Below are positions 11,713 through 23,452 of a stretch of 64,000 nt of DNA, piece by piece. The position numbers and the translations under genes are program-made. Position 1 is the stretch's first letter; each line of letters opens with the position of its first letter. Under the pieces are notes generated by a model that was given only the letters and a program-made list of their open reading frames with translations, did not search any database and had not been told where the DNA came from. Location: NCBI RefSeq assembly GCF_905220365.1, contig NC_061135.1, forward strand, positions 1,939,501 to 2,003,500, written 5' to 3'. Origin of the DNA: Vanessa cardui. Its lineage: Eukaryota > Arthropoda > Insecta > Lepidoptera > Nymphalidae.

Positions 11713-12648
11713 AACAAATTTCGCATCTCAATTTCTTTAAGTACATTTTTTACAAAACCACTTTATTATAATTCTAATATTATATTTCATTCGAGTACAA
11801 AGCATTTTTGCGAAGCGATAAAATATTTGCTTCGCTTTGTTTAACGTGATTAATTAACTGATTTTATTAAACATGCATTCGTTAATTAATCATGTTCTCT
11901 TTATCTTACCGATTCGTTAAATATCATATCTTTTTGTAATAAAAGTCGCTTGGAAGAGATCGTCCTTAAACGACCAGAATAATATTTGTCAGCGGTTTTA
12001 TATATATTAATTATAAATATATATATTGGAGGGCGAGGGTTCCTGCTACAGATTTTTTAATAAATTGCTGAGGTCCTCAGAATGTAAAATTTATTTATAA
12101 TTTTATTATCATTATTATAATGGATTCGCTTTTATCTGGATAGTTGTGTTACCTCTACGATACGGAGAACGTTTTAGGGCAGTGGTATAATAATATACCT
12201 ATAATAAAGAAAGGGATAATATAACTTACTTTATCACATAAAGACACAATTAATAAATCTTATTATCCACTAAAATAATACTTGGATTAAAACTAGGTTT
12301 CAAATGCGACTGATACGACCAGTAATTGTTGTTACTAACCTCGTTGTAAATCTAAATAGTTTTTATAAGAGATAAAGGCTGCTTTCCGAAACGTTGATTA
12401 TTTCATACAAAAATACTTTATTGTAAAAATTAATTGAAAAAAATCCATTGGGTTTGGAAGCATCTATTAGTTTCATTAAATCCTATCCTATCGCATTAAT
12501 TAACATCATTTGATGGTCATAAACGCGCTTAAAAATAAAGTTTCGAAAACAATTAATTCAAAAATCAGTTTTAATAATTAATGTATAATATATTTCGTAA
12601 ATAATGTTACTGTATTTTTTTTTAATTTATAATTATTGTATTCAACAG
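11713..12648. other. non-coding, nothing recognised
   Basis: AT-rich with a TATATATTAATTATAAATATA-like palindromic stretch near 12000. Confidence 0.5.
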
Positions 12649-13150
12649 AATGGCCGAGTAAGGCCGCGTTTAGGCGTGCGGTTCGCAGAGACGTCACTGA
12701 CAGCGGTTCCTGAGCGTTTGGAGGTGAACAAGGCGCGTGGACCCGCATGACAGCCGCCCGCCCGGCTCCACTGCGCCCGGCATGAGCGGTGCCGCGTTCT
12801 CCACGAGTATTACAGAAGTCGATCCACAGCCGTGTAACATGGACGTGTAACAGGTTACGATTAATATTGAATATGGATGTTGTATTTTTGATTATATTAA
12901 AGAGTGATACTAAAATTACCGGAGTGCCAGACTCATAATGTTCCTATCGTAACTGACGCTCGAACGACGAACTATTCAAAATTTTATATGTGCTACGTAA
13001 TTATATGTGAAAATTATAATGACATTAATATTTTGTGATATTTGTACTGTCATAGTAAAAAAATAATTTATTTATAAATAAATGTTAATAACGATAATAA
13101 TAATGTAATGTAAACATTGTTATGTCAATAAAATTATTGTCCTGAATATG
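12649..13150 (+). other. possible terminal exon of an unidentified gene
   Basis: A GC- and CpG-rich island in AT-rich DNA, preceded by a pyrimidine-rich acceptor ending TATTCAACAG (AG at 12647-12648). In the third frame it stays open for 33 codons (NGRVRPRLGVRFAETSL...) to TGA near 12750; another frame gives WPSKAAFRRAVRRDVTDSGS then stop. AATAAA lies at 13127-13132. A donor-like CAG|GTTACG at 12853 would make it an internal non-coding exon instead. Upstream exons were not found and the product is not recognised. Confidence 0.3.
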
Positions 13151-13373
13151 TTTATTTATTTTCCGAGCGACTACAATATGATTACAGGAATATAATGTGA
13201 TGCGGGTTCTGAATGTAAATTCGGTCGACAAGAAGCGGAAAAACTCATTAGCTGCCCTTTTATATAAAATGAGATGAATTATATTTCAATGATTGATATG
13301 TTAATATCTCAGCGCTCCTTAGTGAACGGTATTGTTCGTTCGCAATCTCAGTTTTGACGAGGCAAGTACATAT

Positions 13374-13640
13374 ATCACCGTAAAATTGTAAATACAGTTA
13401 GATTATAATCTATCTCGGGCAATTGTAAACTATCGAAAGATTGTGAACGTTTATTCAACTTACAATTTCGATTGTTCGTAATATTTTGGTTAGGTTTGTT
13501 TTATAATTTAACTGAAATTTATTTCGCTAGATAATAATCTACTGAAAAATAATGCATTAAATTTTTCACAATATTTTGTGATTGTTCAAAATCTCACGAT
13601 ATAGATTACAATCTAACGGTATTAACAATTTAACGGTGAT
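13374..13640. mobile_element. TIR MITE, 267 bp (ATCACCGT family)
   Basis: ATCACCGTAAAATTGTAAAT at the left and ...ACAATTTAACGGTGAT at the right, with GTTAGATT/AATCTAAC inside both ends. No coding capacity. Confidence 0.65.
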
Positions 13641-13908
13641 GCATTAGTCCTCAGAACAAGGACCTAAAAAATCACAAAACACAGCAACGCCGAAACTTTT
13701 CGAATTAGAAAAGTTTGTCGGACTCATCACAAAAAAGGTACTCACAAAGTTTTACATCTGTATGTGTCAAAACAATTTTAAGTCCTTTTCCTGCCTTTAT
13801 GTATACCAGGAGTCAAGCATGTAGTTTCAAATTCTCATGAGTATCTCGGCATTCACACCGTTTTAACACTATTTATGTGGATAACAAACAATTATATGAA
13901 CACATTTA

Positions 13909-14022
13909 GACGACCTCCATGTCGAGTAGTGTGTACACCGGTTGTCATCGGAACGCCACTCCGAGGTCCCGGGTTCGATTCCCACCCGAGTCGATGTAGA
14001 AAAAGTGTTCTATGTTCTACAC
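13909..14022 (+). repeat. SINE-2, tRNA head only
   Basis: GACGACCTCCATGTCGAGTA...GTCCCGGGTTCGATTCCC..., truncated after the first body motif. Confidence 0.75.
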
Positions 14023-14359
14023 GTTTTTTTAATGTATGTTACAATTTTTACATGTGCATGTAACGAGACCAAATTCTTTGGATAATCATACTTATACAAA
14101 ATATACCTGTATAATATTCATCAAATCAAAATATTGTTTGCTCAGTGAGCTCATAAAAGCGTTAAATCGTCATATTACAGTGTTGAATCAAATGTATAGC
14201 TTGGAAATTACAGTACAAACGAGGTGCTACTAGTTTATATCAACACAATACGTATATAACAAAATTATTTGTTTCTCTCTTTTATCTACAATATGCTATT
14301 TGACAATGCAAAAAATAAATTGTGAATTATTGTAATCAGTGTACATTATGAGTTTAATA

Positions 14360-14585
14360 ATGGTTATTTTGTTTGTCACGTGACACAAAATACTCCAGAT
14401 TCGCCGGGCTTATGATGAAGTCACTTTCTTGTAAACCTTGCTTTTCTACTATATGTACCACAGATTAAAATACAGCAAAGTGACGTCACCGAGCCCATTG
14501 CAGCGCCATATTGTCCAAGTAGCGTTTTCGCGAGTTATTTAAATATGAAATTTTTAATATGATATTTTTCGGCAAATATGTACTA
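14360..14585. repeat. possible dispersed repeat (GACGTCACCGAGCCCATTGC type)
   Basis: AATACTCCAGATTCGCCGGG...CTTGTAAACCTTGCTTTTCT...AGTGACGTCACCGAGCCC resembles a common lepidopteran interspersed sequence (from memory); no second copy in this window. Confidence 0.3.
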
Positions 14586-15085
14586 GAAATAAAATGTCTC
14601 AGTCTAATAGCCTGTTATTTACGAATATATGTTTATGGAATAAAATACCTTTACTAATAAATAGAATAAACATAGTCAACTTCTGCAATCAATATACCTC
14701 AGCTAATAAAACCATTCTATTTGGTTTTGACTATTATTACTTTTATATTATTAATATTTATTTTTATATTGATATTAAAATGCATGTTTTATTAATAAAA
14801 AATACTATTTAATGAAAAGTACAAAATAAATTTCGTTTGTACTGTTTCGTGTAAATTCATCAAGTATTTTATGAACGTGTTACGTATTATTTCAGCGAAA
14901 CCACATTCGTTAAATTTATAACATACCTAACTAATAATTGACACACGAGAAATAAATTAATGTAAATAATGAACACCTAACATCGTTTCGTTTATATTTT
15001 ATTTAAAACAAGGTTAAGACAATTCAAATGACATTTTATTCGTTAAGTTATACGCGTTAGTACGCGTTAGTACGCGCGAAATATA

Positions 15086-15212
15086 TGTCAACGTAAGATT
15101 ACTAAATTCGTTAGATTACAATCTGACCAGACAGATTCAGACAGATTGTCGAAATTTTGTGAACTGTGAAATATTAGTGCAATTTAACGTATTATTTTTT
15201 GCTATATTGTAA
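15086..15212. mobile_element. half copy of the AGATTACAAAATTCGTTAGA MITE
   Basis: TGTCAACGTAAGATTACTAA then ATTCGTTAGATTACAATCTG through TTTGCTATATTGTAATGAC; the other half is missing. Confidence 0.6.
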
Positions 15213-15287
15213 TGACTTGGCCGACACGCTACCGCGTATTTAGATCTTCTGAATGCCTTCTCGCTTGGAACTCAGAATGAGACTTAC

Positions 15288-15357
15288 CTTCAATCACCAC
15301 TAAGCCAGCGTGGTGAGCTATAGCTTCACGTTGTGCCAAAAATGTTAGTGCCCACTC
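15288..15357 (-). other. possible short coding exon, unidentified
   Basis: The minus-strand frame EWALTFLAQREAIAHHAGLVV is of mixed composition, unlike local AT-rich DNA, and ends GATTGAAG|GTAAGT, a consensus donor. The acceptor is weak (ATGCGAG). No relative is recognised and no partner exon was found. Confidence 0.25.
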
Positions 15358-15507
15358 CTCGCATATATGTATGTATATAGGCTTAACTATATTTTTACTA
15401 TAAATAATTAGTATAATTGTAAAATTCTGCAAAATATATTTCTCATCCAGAAAGCGTCAGTAATTTTTTTTGTAAATATCACAATTTCGAAGCATAAAAA
15501 CAAATAT

Positions 15508-15553
15508 ATTTAGTATTAATTATAATAGGATACTGTTATAATTAATACTAAAT
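15508..15553. repeat. perfect inverted repeat, 18-bp arms, 10-nt loop
   Basis: ATTTAGTATTAATTATAA / TTATAATTAATACTAAAT around TAGGATACTG. Exact pairing by inspection. Confidence 0.9.
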
Positions 15554-15810
15554 TCCTTAATAATTGAATTTTCAACTCGGGTAAATAATGTAGTGCCTTA
15601 CGTTGTACAAACCACGATAATTAGAATATGAATTATATATTTGAGAAAATTTTACAATAATGTAATGAAATTAATGATTATAGAATGTAATAAGACTACC
15701 GAGAGGTGGAAGGAGGTAGAGGAAGAAGCCCGGGGGAGCAAATCGATTACATTTTACCAAACTGATTACCTTTAATATACATTTCCACTGTTCACAACTA
15801 AAGTTTTATT

Positions 15811-16062
15811 GTTTTTTTGTTTTATGGTATAGGGTGGCGGACGAGCATATGGGCCACCATCACCCATAGACAATGACGCTGTAAGAAATATTAACTTTCC
15901 TTACATTGGGAACTAAGATGTTATGTCCCTTGTGCCTGTAGTTACACTGGCTCACTCACCCTTCAAACCGGAATATAACAATACTGAGTAATGTTATTTG
16001 GCGGTAGAATAACTGGTGGTACCTACCCAGACGGGCATACACAAAGCCCTACCACCAAGTAA
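15811..16062 (-). repeat. family C SINE-like repeat
   Basis: T-rich start then ATGGTATAGGGTGGCGGACG...CCCTACCACCAAGTA; two small internal deletions. Confidence 0.75.
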
Positions 16063-16083
16063 TTTGATCGTCTTAATTTTTTC

Positions 16084-16415
16084 TACTAATAGTCGGTAGA
16101 TGTGGGGCCATAGCGGTTGCAACAGTGTCATAAAGGACAGGTTGTTGGGATTCCACTTAAGAGTTCAGAGTACGCGTATCCTAAGAACACCTCCTTTGAG
16201 TCCGGGAGGAAGGAATGACGTGTGCATACGTAGTACAACTAAATTTTATCTGATCGTATTCATTTTTTTAATAGTCGGTGATGCATAGTGGCCTCTACAA
16301 CGTCATCGAGAGGCTGGACACATCATAAAATACCGGTTGTTGGGAATCAACTTAAGAGTTCAGAGTACGCGCATCATAAGAACATCTGCTATGAGTTCGG
16401 GTGGGAAGAATACGT
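16084..16415 (+). repeat. imperfect tandem duplication, about 190 bp per unit
   Basis: TAATAGTCGGTAGATGTGGG and TAATAGTCGGTGATGCATAG start the units; both contain GGTTGTTGGGA then CACTTAAGAGTTCAGAGTAC (or AACTTAAG...). It continues into a GC-richer unclassified stretch to about 16920 that looks like transposon-derived sequence. No long ORF. Confidence 0.65.
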
Positions 16416-17199
16416 CTAGGTGTCGACGAGTCGAAATTAATGAGGAACCTTGACCCCGGAGTGTTATGTTTTATGTTGTTATTAAATATTGTGTATTGTG
16501 TGTTATGTTGTTATTAAATATTGGCAGCAATGAGCTTGTCGAAAGGATTGTGTAGGATATGCTTAGGGCGCCCACGTTACCGTCTTTACCATAGGGCCCC
16601 AAGCTCGTGAGTGCCCAAAGACAACACCATACCCTCAGACGGCACTGGACGTCAACAGACCGGATAAGATTTCAGAAGAATCTAAGGGGCAATATTTGCT
16701 AGCCTCGGATATAAGTGGATTGAGTGTTCTGACGCTTTGCCGAATTATCTAATCGAGAGGTATTTTAATAGCTTATCTATTGAATCTTCCTGGTAATTCC
16801 TATATAGGTCAACGTAACGAATGTACCACAGCGGCCCGAGGCAACGCGTAGACATCTGTTCCGGATAGCTTGCAAGCTAGCTAAGTTTTGAGAGCTCAGC
16901 GAACAGCTAGCGTAGAATAGAATCGGACCTATGCAAGTTTTGTAAATTTTAAACTTTATTTCTATGGGTACAACTTACGTTGCTGACATACCTTCGGGTA
17001 CAATCTACTTACAAGAAAGGAAGCTTTGTTCCGTTATTTCAGAATTCAAAATGATCATTCATAATTGCCAAGGTCATATTTTAATTTTTAAATTTGTATA
17101 TTGTGTCATTTGAATATTATTTTACTGTTTCCATTTTAGTGTCACTTTGTATTAAAATGATGTACATATAAACCAATGAAAAAACACATTAATCTTAAG

Positions 17200-17425
17200 C
17201 AGGGTCGTCTTTACTTATTGGAGGCCCTGGGCATATTAGGATAATATGACTAGATAAACAAGGTTATATATTTATTTTTATTAACAACCACATTTTTATA
17301 TTATACTTATTTATTTGATCTGACGAGGCCCTACCGATCTCGGGGCCCTGGGCACTTGCCCAAAGTGCCCAATAGGAAAGAGGGAACCGGACGTAAGTAC
17401 TCGTAGTAGTAGTAGTAGTAGCTGT
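17200..17425. repeat. decayed GGCCCTGGGCA dispersed repeat with (GTA)n
   Basis: GCAGGGTCGTCTTTAC...GAGGCCCTGGGCATA and CTCGGGGCCCTGGGCACTTG; a (GTA) run at 17397-17421. Confidence 0.45.
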
Positions 17426-17863
17426 ATAACAAACATTAAAGCAACTTGTACCGCATACTTGATTCAATCGGGAAATACAATTTGCACATCTAACTTTAAG
17501 TTTTATTTATACACCTGAGTTTACTTTTGTTAATGAAATTGTATTGAATTTAAATACTAATTGTTTAATGTTTCAAGGTTCATTTGAACTAGAATAAGAT
17601 TTTAATTTGAATGCGAATTGTTAATAGCACATATATACCTAAATATGAGTAATATATATTACTTGTTACTGTGTAATGATTACCAACTGTTTAACTTTCG
17701 TTATATAATGACAGAATGCATTTCAATATGGAAGGTTGTATGGAAATGATGAAACGGGCGTGACCGGGATAACGTTTGTGAAACCAGAACAGTTAATTAC
17801 GAAGCCATTGATAAGTAAAACTTGTATGTGTTACTACAGGTCCATGAGTCACTGTTATGTGTA

Positions 17864-18158
17864 TGTCACAGGAAGATTACAAAATTCGTTAGATTAAAAT
17901 CTGGTATTTGCAATTTTACGCTGAAAAAATATGGCGGATTCCGAGTGGTGGGGGGCAGATAACATTCAACCAATCAGCGCGTGACATGCTTCCGATCTAC
18001 ACCAGTTCACAATTTGACACTTCTCATCGATAGATTAAAATATAGCGAAAAATAATACGTTAAATTGCAATCATATTTCACAGTTCACAACCTTTCGACA
18101 GATTACAATCTGTCTAGTTAGATTGTAATCTAACGAATTTTGTAATCTTACGGTGACA
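17864..18158. mobile_element. TIR MITE, 295 bp (AGATTACAAAATTCGTTAGA family)
   Basis: Left TGTCACAGGAAGATTACAAA and right ...TTTGTAATCTTACGGTGACA are inverted repeats of about 35 bp (AGATTACAAAATTCGTTAGA core). The interior has a CCAATCAGCGCGTGACATGC stretch. Confidence 0.7.
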
Positions 18159-19647
18159 TTTACACAGATAACGCGTACATTCGTAATGGCTGTATACCAA
18201 CAAAACTGGCTATCTTATTGATAAGCCAATTCTTTAGCGTCGGATGTTTCAAAGAGGATTACGAATGTCAGCATTTCAAGTACTTGATTAAATAATTATT
18301 ATATATTTTAAAAGAAAATATTATAGGCCTCTTTATGCAATTTGCAACATATTAGCAATCACAACTTCTCAAAACTTATCGTCAATGCAAGGTTGGTGAA
18401 ACGAAGATATTATGTCTAAAGGAGAAGCATGCCCGAGTCCGCCTTCAAAAAACATGACGTCAGCTATGCTGACGTGATGCTGAGTGTCAGGGTTTTAATC
18501 TTTATCCATACTCGGAGGTTTGAAATTAAACTCAGGGAATATTCTTCTCTGATTTATTCCAATATGAGGCGGTCCGATCGCTCCGACGGCTCGACCAAGC
18601 CTGTCGATACCGGCGGGCCCTTGATCTTTTATTACAAAAATAGATGGGTAGACTTATTCACTCAACATAACAGCTGTTTACAAACACTAAAATATTTCAG
18701 ACTAATTTAACATTCCAAAATTCACTATAAATTATTAATTTAACAATGAAACAGTTTTAAATTATTAAAATAAGCATTTCCGGACACGTGTGTTTCTTAA
18801 ATTCGTGGTTTCGCGCCGACATGTCCTACTCAGTATTGTTGTAATTACGTTACATTTAATAATTAAAACAAAAACATACCGTCGTATTGTCGTTGGGCAG
18901 TTTATTGTCTAATGAATTCCCTACCCAGGGGAGATTTGCACAAAGTCTTAAACTTCATAAAATGAACAATTGAGATTCCTTCAAGCTATTCACAAAAAGT
19001 CCCGTATTCATTCTAAAGTATACCATTGTATATTTTGCGATTGGTATTCGTCAAATTAATCCTTTTTTTCAATTTGCCAAAGAGTTTGATGTAATTCTAA
19101 ATACGAGGAAAAACATAAACTTAATTTGGAAGTGTTGTAGGAAAACCAGATCGATGAATAAATAGATAGATCTATGTAGAATGGACTGTATCGTCACAAC
19201 GTTCCAAATAAGGTGTGGTGTCGTATCAGACCAGGATATTTGAACTCTTTAACATTTATGTAAATAATCTTATCGATGAACTCTTTAGCACCAAGATAAG
19301 TGCTCATTTAAACGGTTCATGTATCAACAATGTTAGCTGTAGTACTAGCTGTACTTACTTTACAGTTACGAAAGTCTCCACCTTACATTATCAGCATGTA
19401 TTAACAAATATATCGTAATTTGTATGCGTTCTGCTGTTGATTACGACTTGATGTATTTAGGCTTTTTGTTTTTCAATATTCAAACCGCATGAACCGCTAG
19501 TCTTTGCCCTTATATATATAATTAAATAACTGATTTTATCTTAAATATGCCTTTACGTTTTTATCTCTAACCAGCATCACTTCGAAAAAGAATTGTCAGT
19601 TCTTAGAATGGACCTATAATTTAAATTAAAGAACCGATTTGGCAAAG
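18159..19647. other. non-coding; one GC-richer patch
   Basis: 18429-18640 has a 93-codon open frame with no recognised similarity and a hairpin ACGTCAGC-TAT-GCTGACGT (18457-18475). Confidence 0.5.
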
Positions 19648-19930
19648 CGCGTATATTTTAACCGATGATTGTGGGTTCAAACCCAAGCAAGCACAACTGA
19701 ATTTTAATGTACTTAATTTGTGTACATAATTCATCTCATGCTCGGCGGAAAAAGAAAACATAAAGAATCCTGTATGTGAGTAATTTCAACAAAATTCTGC
19801 TGCACGTGAATCCACCAAGTCATACATAAGCAGTGTGATGGAATATGCTCCTAGCCTTTTCCCTATAAAAGAGAGGAGGCCTTAGCCTAGCAGAGAAAAA
19901 TATACTGATGGCTGTTACTGTTATTATTAT
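19648..19930 (+). repeat. SINE-1, decayed full length
   Basis: TTAACCGATGATTGTGGGTT...CTCATGCTCGGCGG...GAGAGGAGGCCTTAGCC...GGCTGTTACTG. The A box is lost. Confidence 0.65.
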
Positions 19931-20345
19931 TATATAATTTTTATTGTTTGTTTTAATTGGGATAGGAATATATGTACATCATTATTTGTTAACCCACTGC
20001 TAATTGATTGAGTGACAATAATTTACGTCAATTACAGGATTCACCATACATCTAACACGTTAACCAAATTATTAGAGAAGCGTCTTTTGTACTCGAAATA
20101 AGGAAATGTTCGACCATACAAACTTCGATACTATTGTTGCCAACTCTCATTATATTATGTGATAATTATTGTAAAAGCCTCTAGCTACAATTAATTTAGT
20201 CAGATTATGAGCTGTAGAAATATATATTTAATGTATGTTGTTATAACGACCAATTTAGCTTTCAACAAAACGGTCAAAATATTTTTGGAATTGTTACGCT
20301 ACCTTCATATCTATTTCATACATTCTATCTGTAGTATTACAGTGA

Positions 20346-20640
20346 TGAGCTGAGATGGCCCAGTTGTTAGAACGCGTGCATCTTAACCGATGATTGCGAG
20401 TTCAAACAGAGGCAAGCACCACTAATATATATATGTGTGTATTTAATTTGTGTTTATAATTCATCTCGTGCTCGGCGATGAAGAAAAACATCGTGAGGAA
20501 ACCTGTATGTGTCTAATTTCATCGAAATTCTGCCACATGTGCATTCCACAGCGTGGTGGAATATGTTCAAACCCTCTCCTTAATGGAAGAGGTGGCCTTA
20601 TCCCAGCAGTGGGAAATTTACGGGCTGTTACTTTTTTATC
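20346..20640 (+). repeat. SINE-1, full length
   Basis: A box in GAGATGGCCCAGTTGTTAGA, CTTAACCGATGATTGCGAGT, TTCATCTCGTGCTCGGCG, GGAAACCTGTATGTG, tail GGGAAATTTACGGGCTGTTA. tRNA-derived, similar to Metulj-type lepidopteran SINEs (name from memory). Confidence 0.8.
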
Positions 20641-21085
20641 TGTTGTTTATTCCAACCACAAGAGTAAAGATGAAGTAAAGCAAGGTACACTATTTTGACA
20701 TCTAATTAAAGCGATATCATTGGTCCAAATCTCGAATAATCTATGACATTCACTATTAATTCACTTGAAATTTGAATTTGGAATAACCATCAAGATCTTA
20801 AAACAACAGAACTGCTTCTTATACTTTATTGACAACCTGAATATTGAAGACTCAAGTGATCGCTACAAAACTAAAGTCGCTACGTGGTTTATCTCTAATT
20901 GCTCTTTTTAAAGCGAACCAGTGACTTTTACAAGGAATTAAAAAAAAATTAAAAAATTAATAAACGTACTTTGTATACGACAGAATATTGTAAAGTTCGA
21001 TTGAGAACCTTTATTAAATTACATAACGTTTAGTATTTTTAATATTTTTATCTGTTTAATATAAATGAGAATTAATTAACTATCT

Positions 21086-21190
21086 ATTTGTCTAGATTTA
21101 ATTGTGTTTAATTCATCTCACGCTCGGTGATGAAGGTAAACGTAGAGAGGATACCTGCATATGTCGAATAAAACCTGCTAAACTACGTTT
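21086..21190 (+). repeat. SINE-1 central fragment
   Basis: AATTCATCTCACGCTCGGTG...GAGGATACCTGCATATG only. Confidence 0.5.
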
Positions 21191-21685
21191 CCAACGAACC
21201 GCTCTGTAGCCGAGTAAGCTCCAAATCTTCTCGAACGTAAATTCGAAATTCGAACTTAACCCTTCAGTTGAGCTATACATGCTTTATACTTCTACTTCAC
21301 TGGCTTATTTATTAACATAAGAATTAATCACATTAAATGCTTGGAAATATACAAATATGAACTAAAACTAGTTACTGTACAAATCTTACTGCACTGTGGA
21401 ATGGTGGCAAGAATGCTAGCACATTTCCCCGTTGAATCACAATTCCAATCCTCTGGGCAAAAAACGAACTAGCCCTCCTGTCACCAGTGTAAATAGGGCG
21501 AGGTGTTATACTTTTGATGAAGTTTCTTGCGCTTGACTTCTTGCTTTTCGATAGCAAATGGAATAGAAAAGGAATTTGACATCAGACACGAATATTTATA
21601 TTATAATTTTTGCTACAGCTTTTTCCGCAGCGGCACCGGTTCATAACATTGTTTCTCGGATATTCACTGACTATAATATTATAAC

Positions 21686-22010
21686 CAGTGGCGGATTTAC
21701 CAATAGGCTAAGTAGACTGGAGCCTAGGGCGGCAGATTTAGAGGGGCGGCTAATTTATTTATTTAAAAAAAATACTTATAATTATATGTATACACATTAC
21801 GTCCGTAATCCGTATACTCGTCTTTACATTGCGGGTTGGAAAAATAATCTAGAAACTGACAGAAATATTACCTAGTTTATAATTATACTAATAACGGGAA
21901 AAAACCGATGTAATAAGGACGACAGAACACAAATCATAAATGTTGCAAAAAAAGTAGGGGCGGCAGAAATTGAATAGCCTACTAGTGGCAGATTTGTAAA
22001 TCCGCCATAG
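21686..22010. mobile_element. hAT-like MITE, 325 bp, with near-perfect 8-bp target duplication
   Basis: Ends CAGTGGCGGATTTAC and (reverse complement) CTATGGCGGATTTAC. The flanks are ATTATAAC and TTTATAAC (7 of 8 identical), fitting the 8-bp target duplication of hAT transposons. No transposase. Confidence 0.7.
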
Positions 22011-22959
22011 TTTATAACATATAAATTTGTTATTTAATTTCAGTTTTAATGAAATTTATGTCACAAACTACCTTTCGAGAAATATTTTTATTTTAAACCA
22101 AGGAGGTATATTAGATAAATTACCATAGGTGTTAACCGAAATGTGGTCCGTATAAACAGTACTGAATTTTCACGTTCGTAATTGGGCATCATGACAGTGG
22201 GATTTGATACGGCTGAAATGACACATTTGGGCTATAACGCGTGCTTGGAATACATTTATGACAATGTCTATATTTAGATATTGTATTATTTCGTTAACAG
22301 GAATCTCTATCTCTGTTTAGGCTCAATGAAGCTGTGTTCGTAATATCAATGTTACATTTGTCATGTTATATTTGTGGTAGAACGCTACGTATTCCGTGTC
22401 ATACAGGTAAGACAAACAACAATGCATAAACAATATTATATTATGTATATTTTATTTATTAGGGTTCCTTTTTATATTGAAAGGTCTACAAAGTAAAATG
22501 ACAATCAAAAAATACATATGATTACATTTTTCGTCATGTAGACACGACATGCGTTTATTATTGAATACCAATTAGCTTGAAGTCCATAACAGCAGTATAC
22601 AATTTATTTATACTTTGATTAAGTTATGTTATTAGCTTTTTTAACAATTTTAATGAGGCTATAGAACGATCAGGCTATTGTTAATAACGATAATAAACGA
22701 GCTCTAAATTTATTGTAATGTAAATTTTACAAAATTTATAATAAAAACAATGAATAAAAATTAAATTATAATTATAATATATCGCCCACGGATTCGGTTT
22801 CGTTTTAAGGGTCAGCTGTCAGGTGTTAGATATAAAAAATAACGTGTGTCCATCCTTGTAAATCAATCTTGTTTCATATCCAAGAGCAATGACCACTCCG
22901 GGCTCGTCTTTTTTTTATTAAATTTATATTTCACGTTCACAAGCTAACATTTTTCTATG

Positions 22960-23150
22960 TTGTACTAGGCAAACGAGCAGGAGACACATCTGAAGGAAAG
23001 TGACCGCCCATGGACGTCTGCAACACCGGTACGCTTTCAGGCGCGATGCCTTTAAGGAAAGAGTACGCTCTTTACTTGAAGGTTCCCAAGTCCTGTCGGA
23101 AAAACCGCCAAGGAAAGTTGGTTCCGCAGAGTGGTTGTAGGTCACTCTTA
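22960..23150 (+). repeat. GAGCAGGAG dispersed repeat, copy 1
   Basis: AAACGAGCAGGAGACACATC...CCGCCCATGGACGTCTGCAA...TTGAAGGTTCCCAAGTC; a common lepidopteran repeat, probably derived from a LINE end. The open frame across it on the minus strand is incidental. Confidence 0.6.
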
Positions 23151-23157
23151 TATATGA

Positions 23158-23452
23158 CACCGTGAGATTACAAAAATTCGTTAGATTACAATCTGACGAG
23201 ACAGATGATAAACTGTCGAAATATTGTGAACCGTGAAATAGGAATGCAAATTTAACGCGCTATTTTTCGCTATATTTTAATCTAACGAAGTTAAACTGTT
23301 ATCTAACGAAGTTAAACTGTTATCTTACGAAGTTAAACTGTTATCTAACGAAGTTAAACTGTTATCTTACGAAGTTAAATTGTTATCTAAAGAAGTTAAG
23401 TTGTTAGATTACAATCTGTCCCGCGTCAAATTGTCAACTGTCGAAAGCTGTA
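23158..23452. mobile_element. MITE of the same family with an internal tandem array
   Basis: The left end ACACCGTGAGATTACAAAAA and the following GTTAGATTACAATCTGACG match the 17864 MITE. The centre is replaced by a 6x21-bp array (23280-23405), followed by AGATTACAATCTGTC and further family sequence. Confidence 0.65.
23280..23405. repeat. 21-bp tandem repeat, six units
   Basis: The unit begins ATCTAACGAAG and continues TTAAACTGTT. Variation: units 3 and 5 have ATCTTACG, the fifth ends TTAAATTGTT, and the last reads ATCTAAAGAAG...TTAAGTTGTT. Confidence 0.9.

Noticed and set aside
18429..18710. 93-codon ORF in a GC-richer patch
   Set aside because: No recognisable domain or splice signals; kept only as a note in the gap entry.
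22924..23160. 78-codon minus-strand ORF with a Cys-rich start
   Set aside because: It covers the GAGCAGGAG dispersed repeat, which recurs at 26662 with the frame broken.
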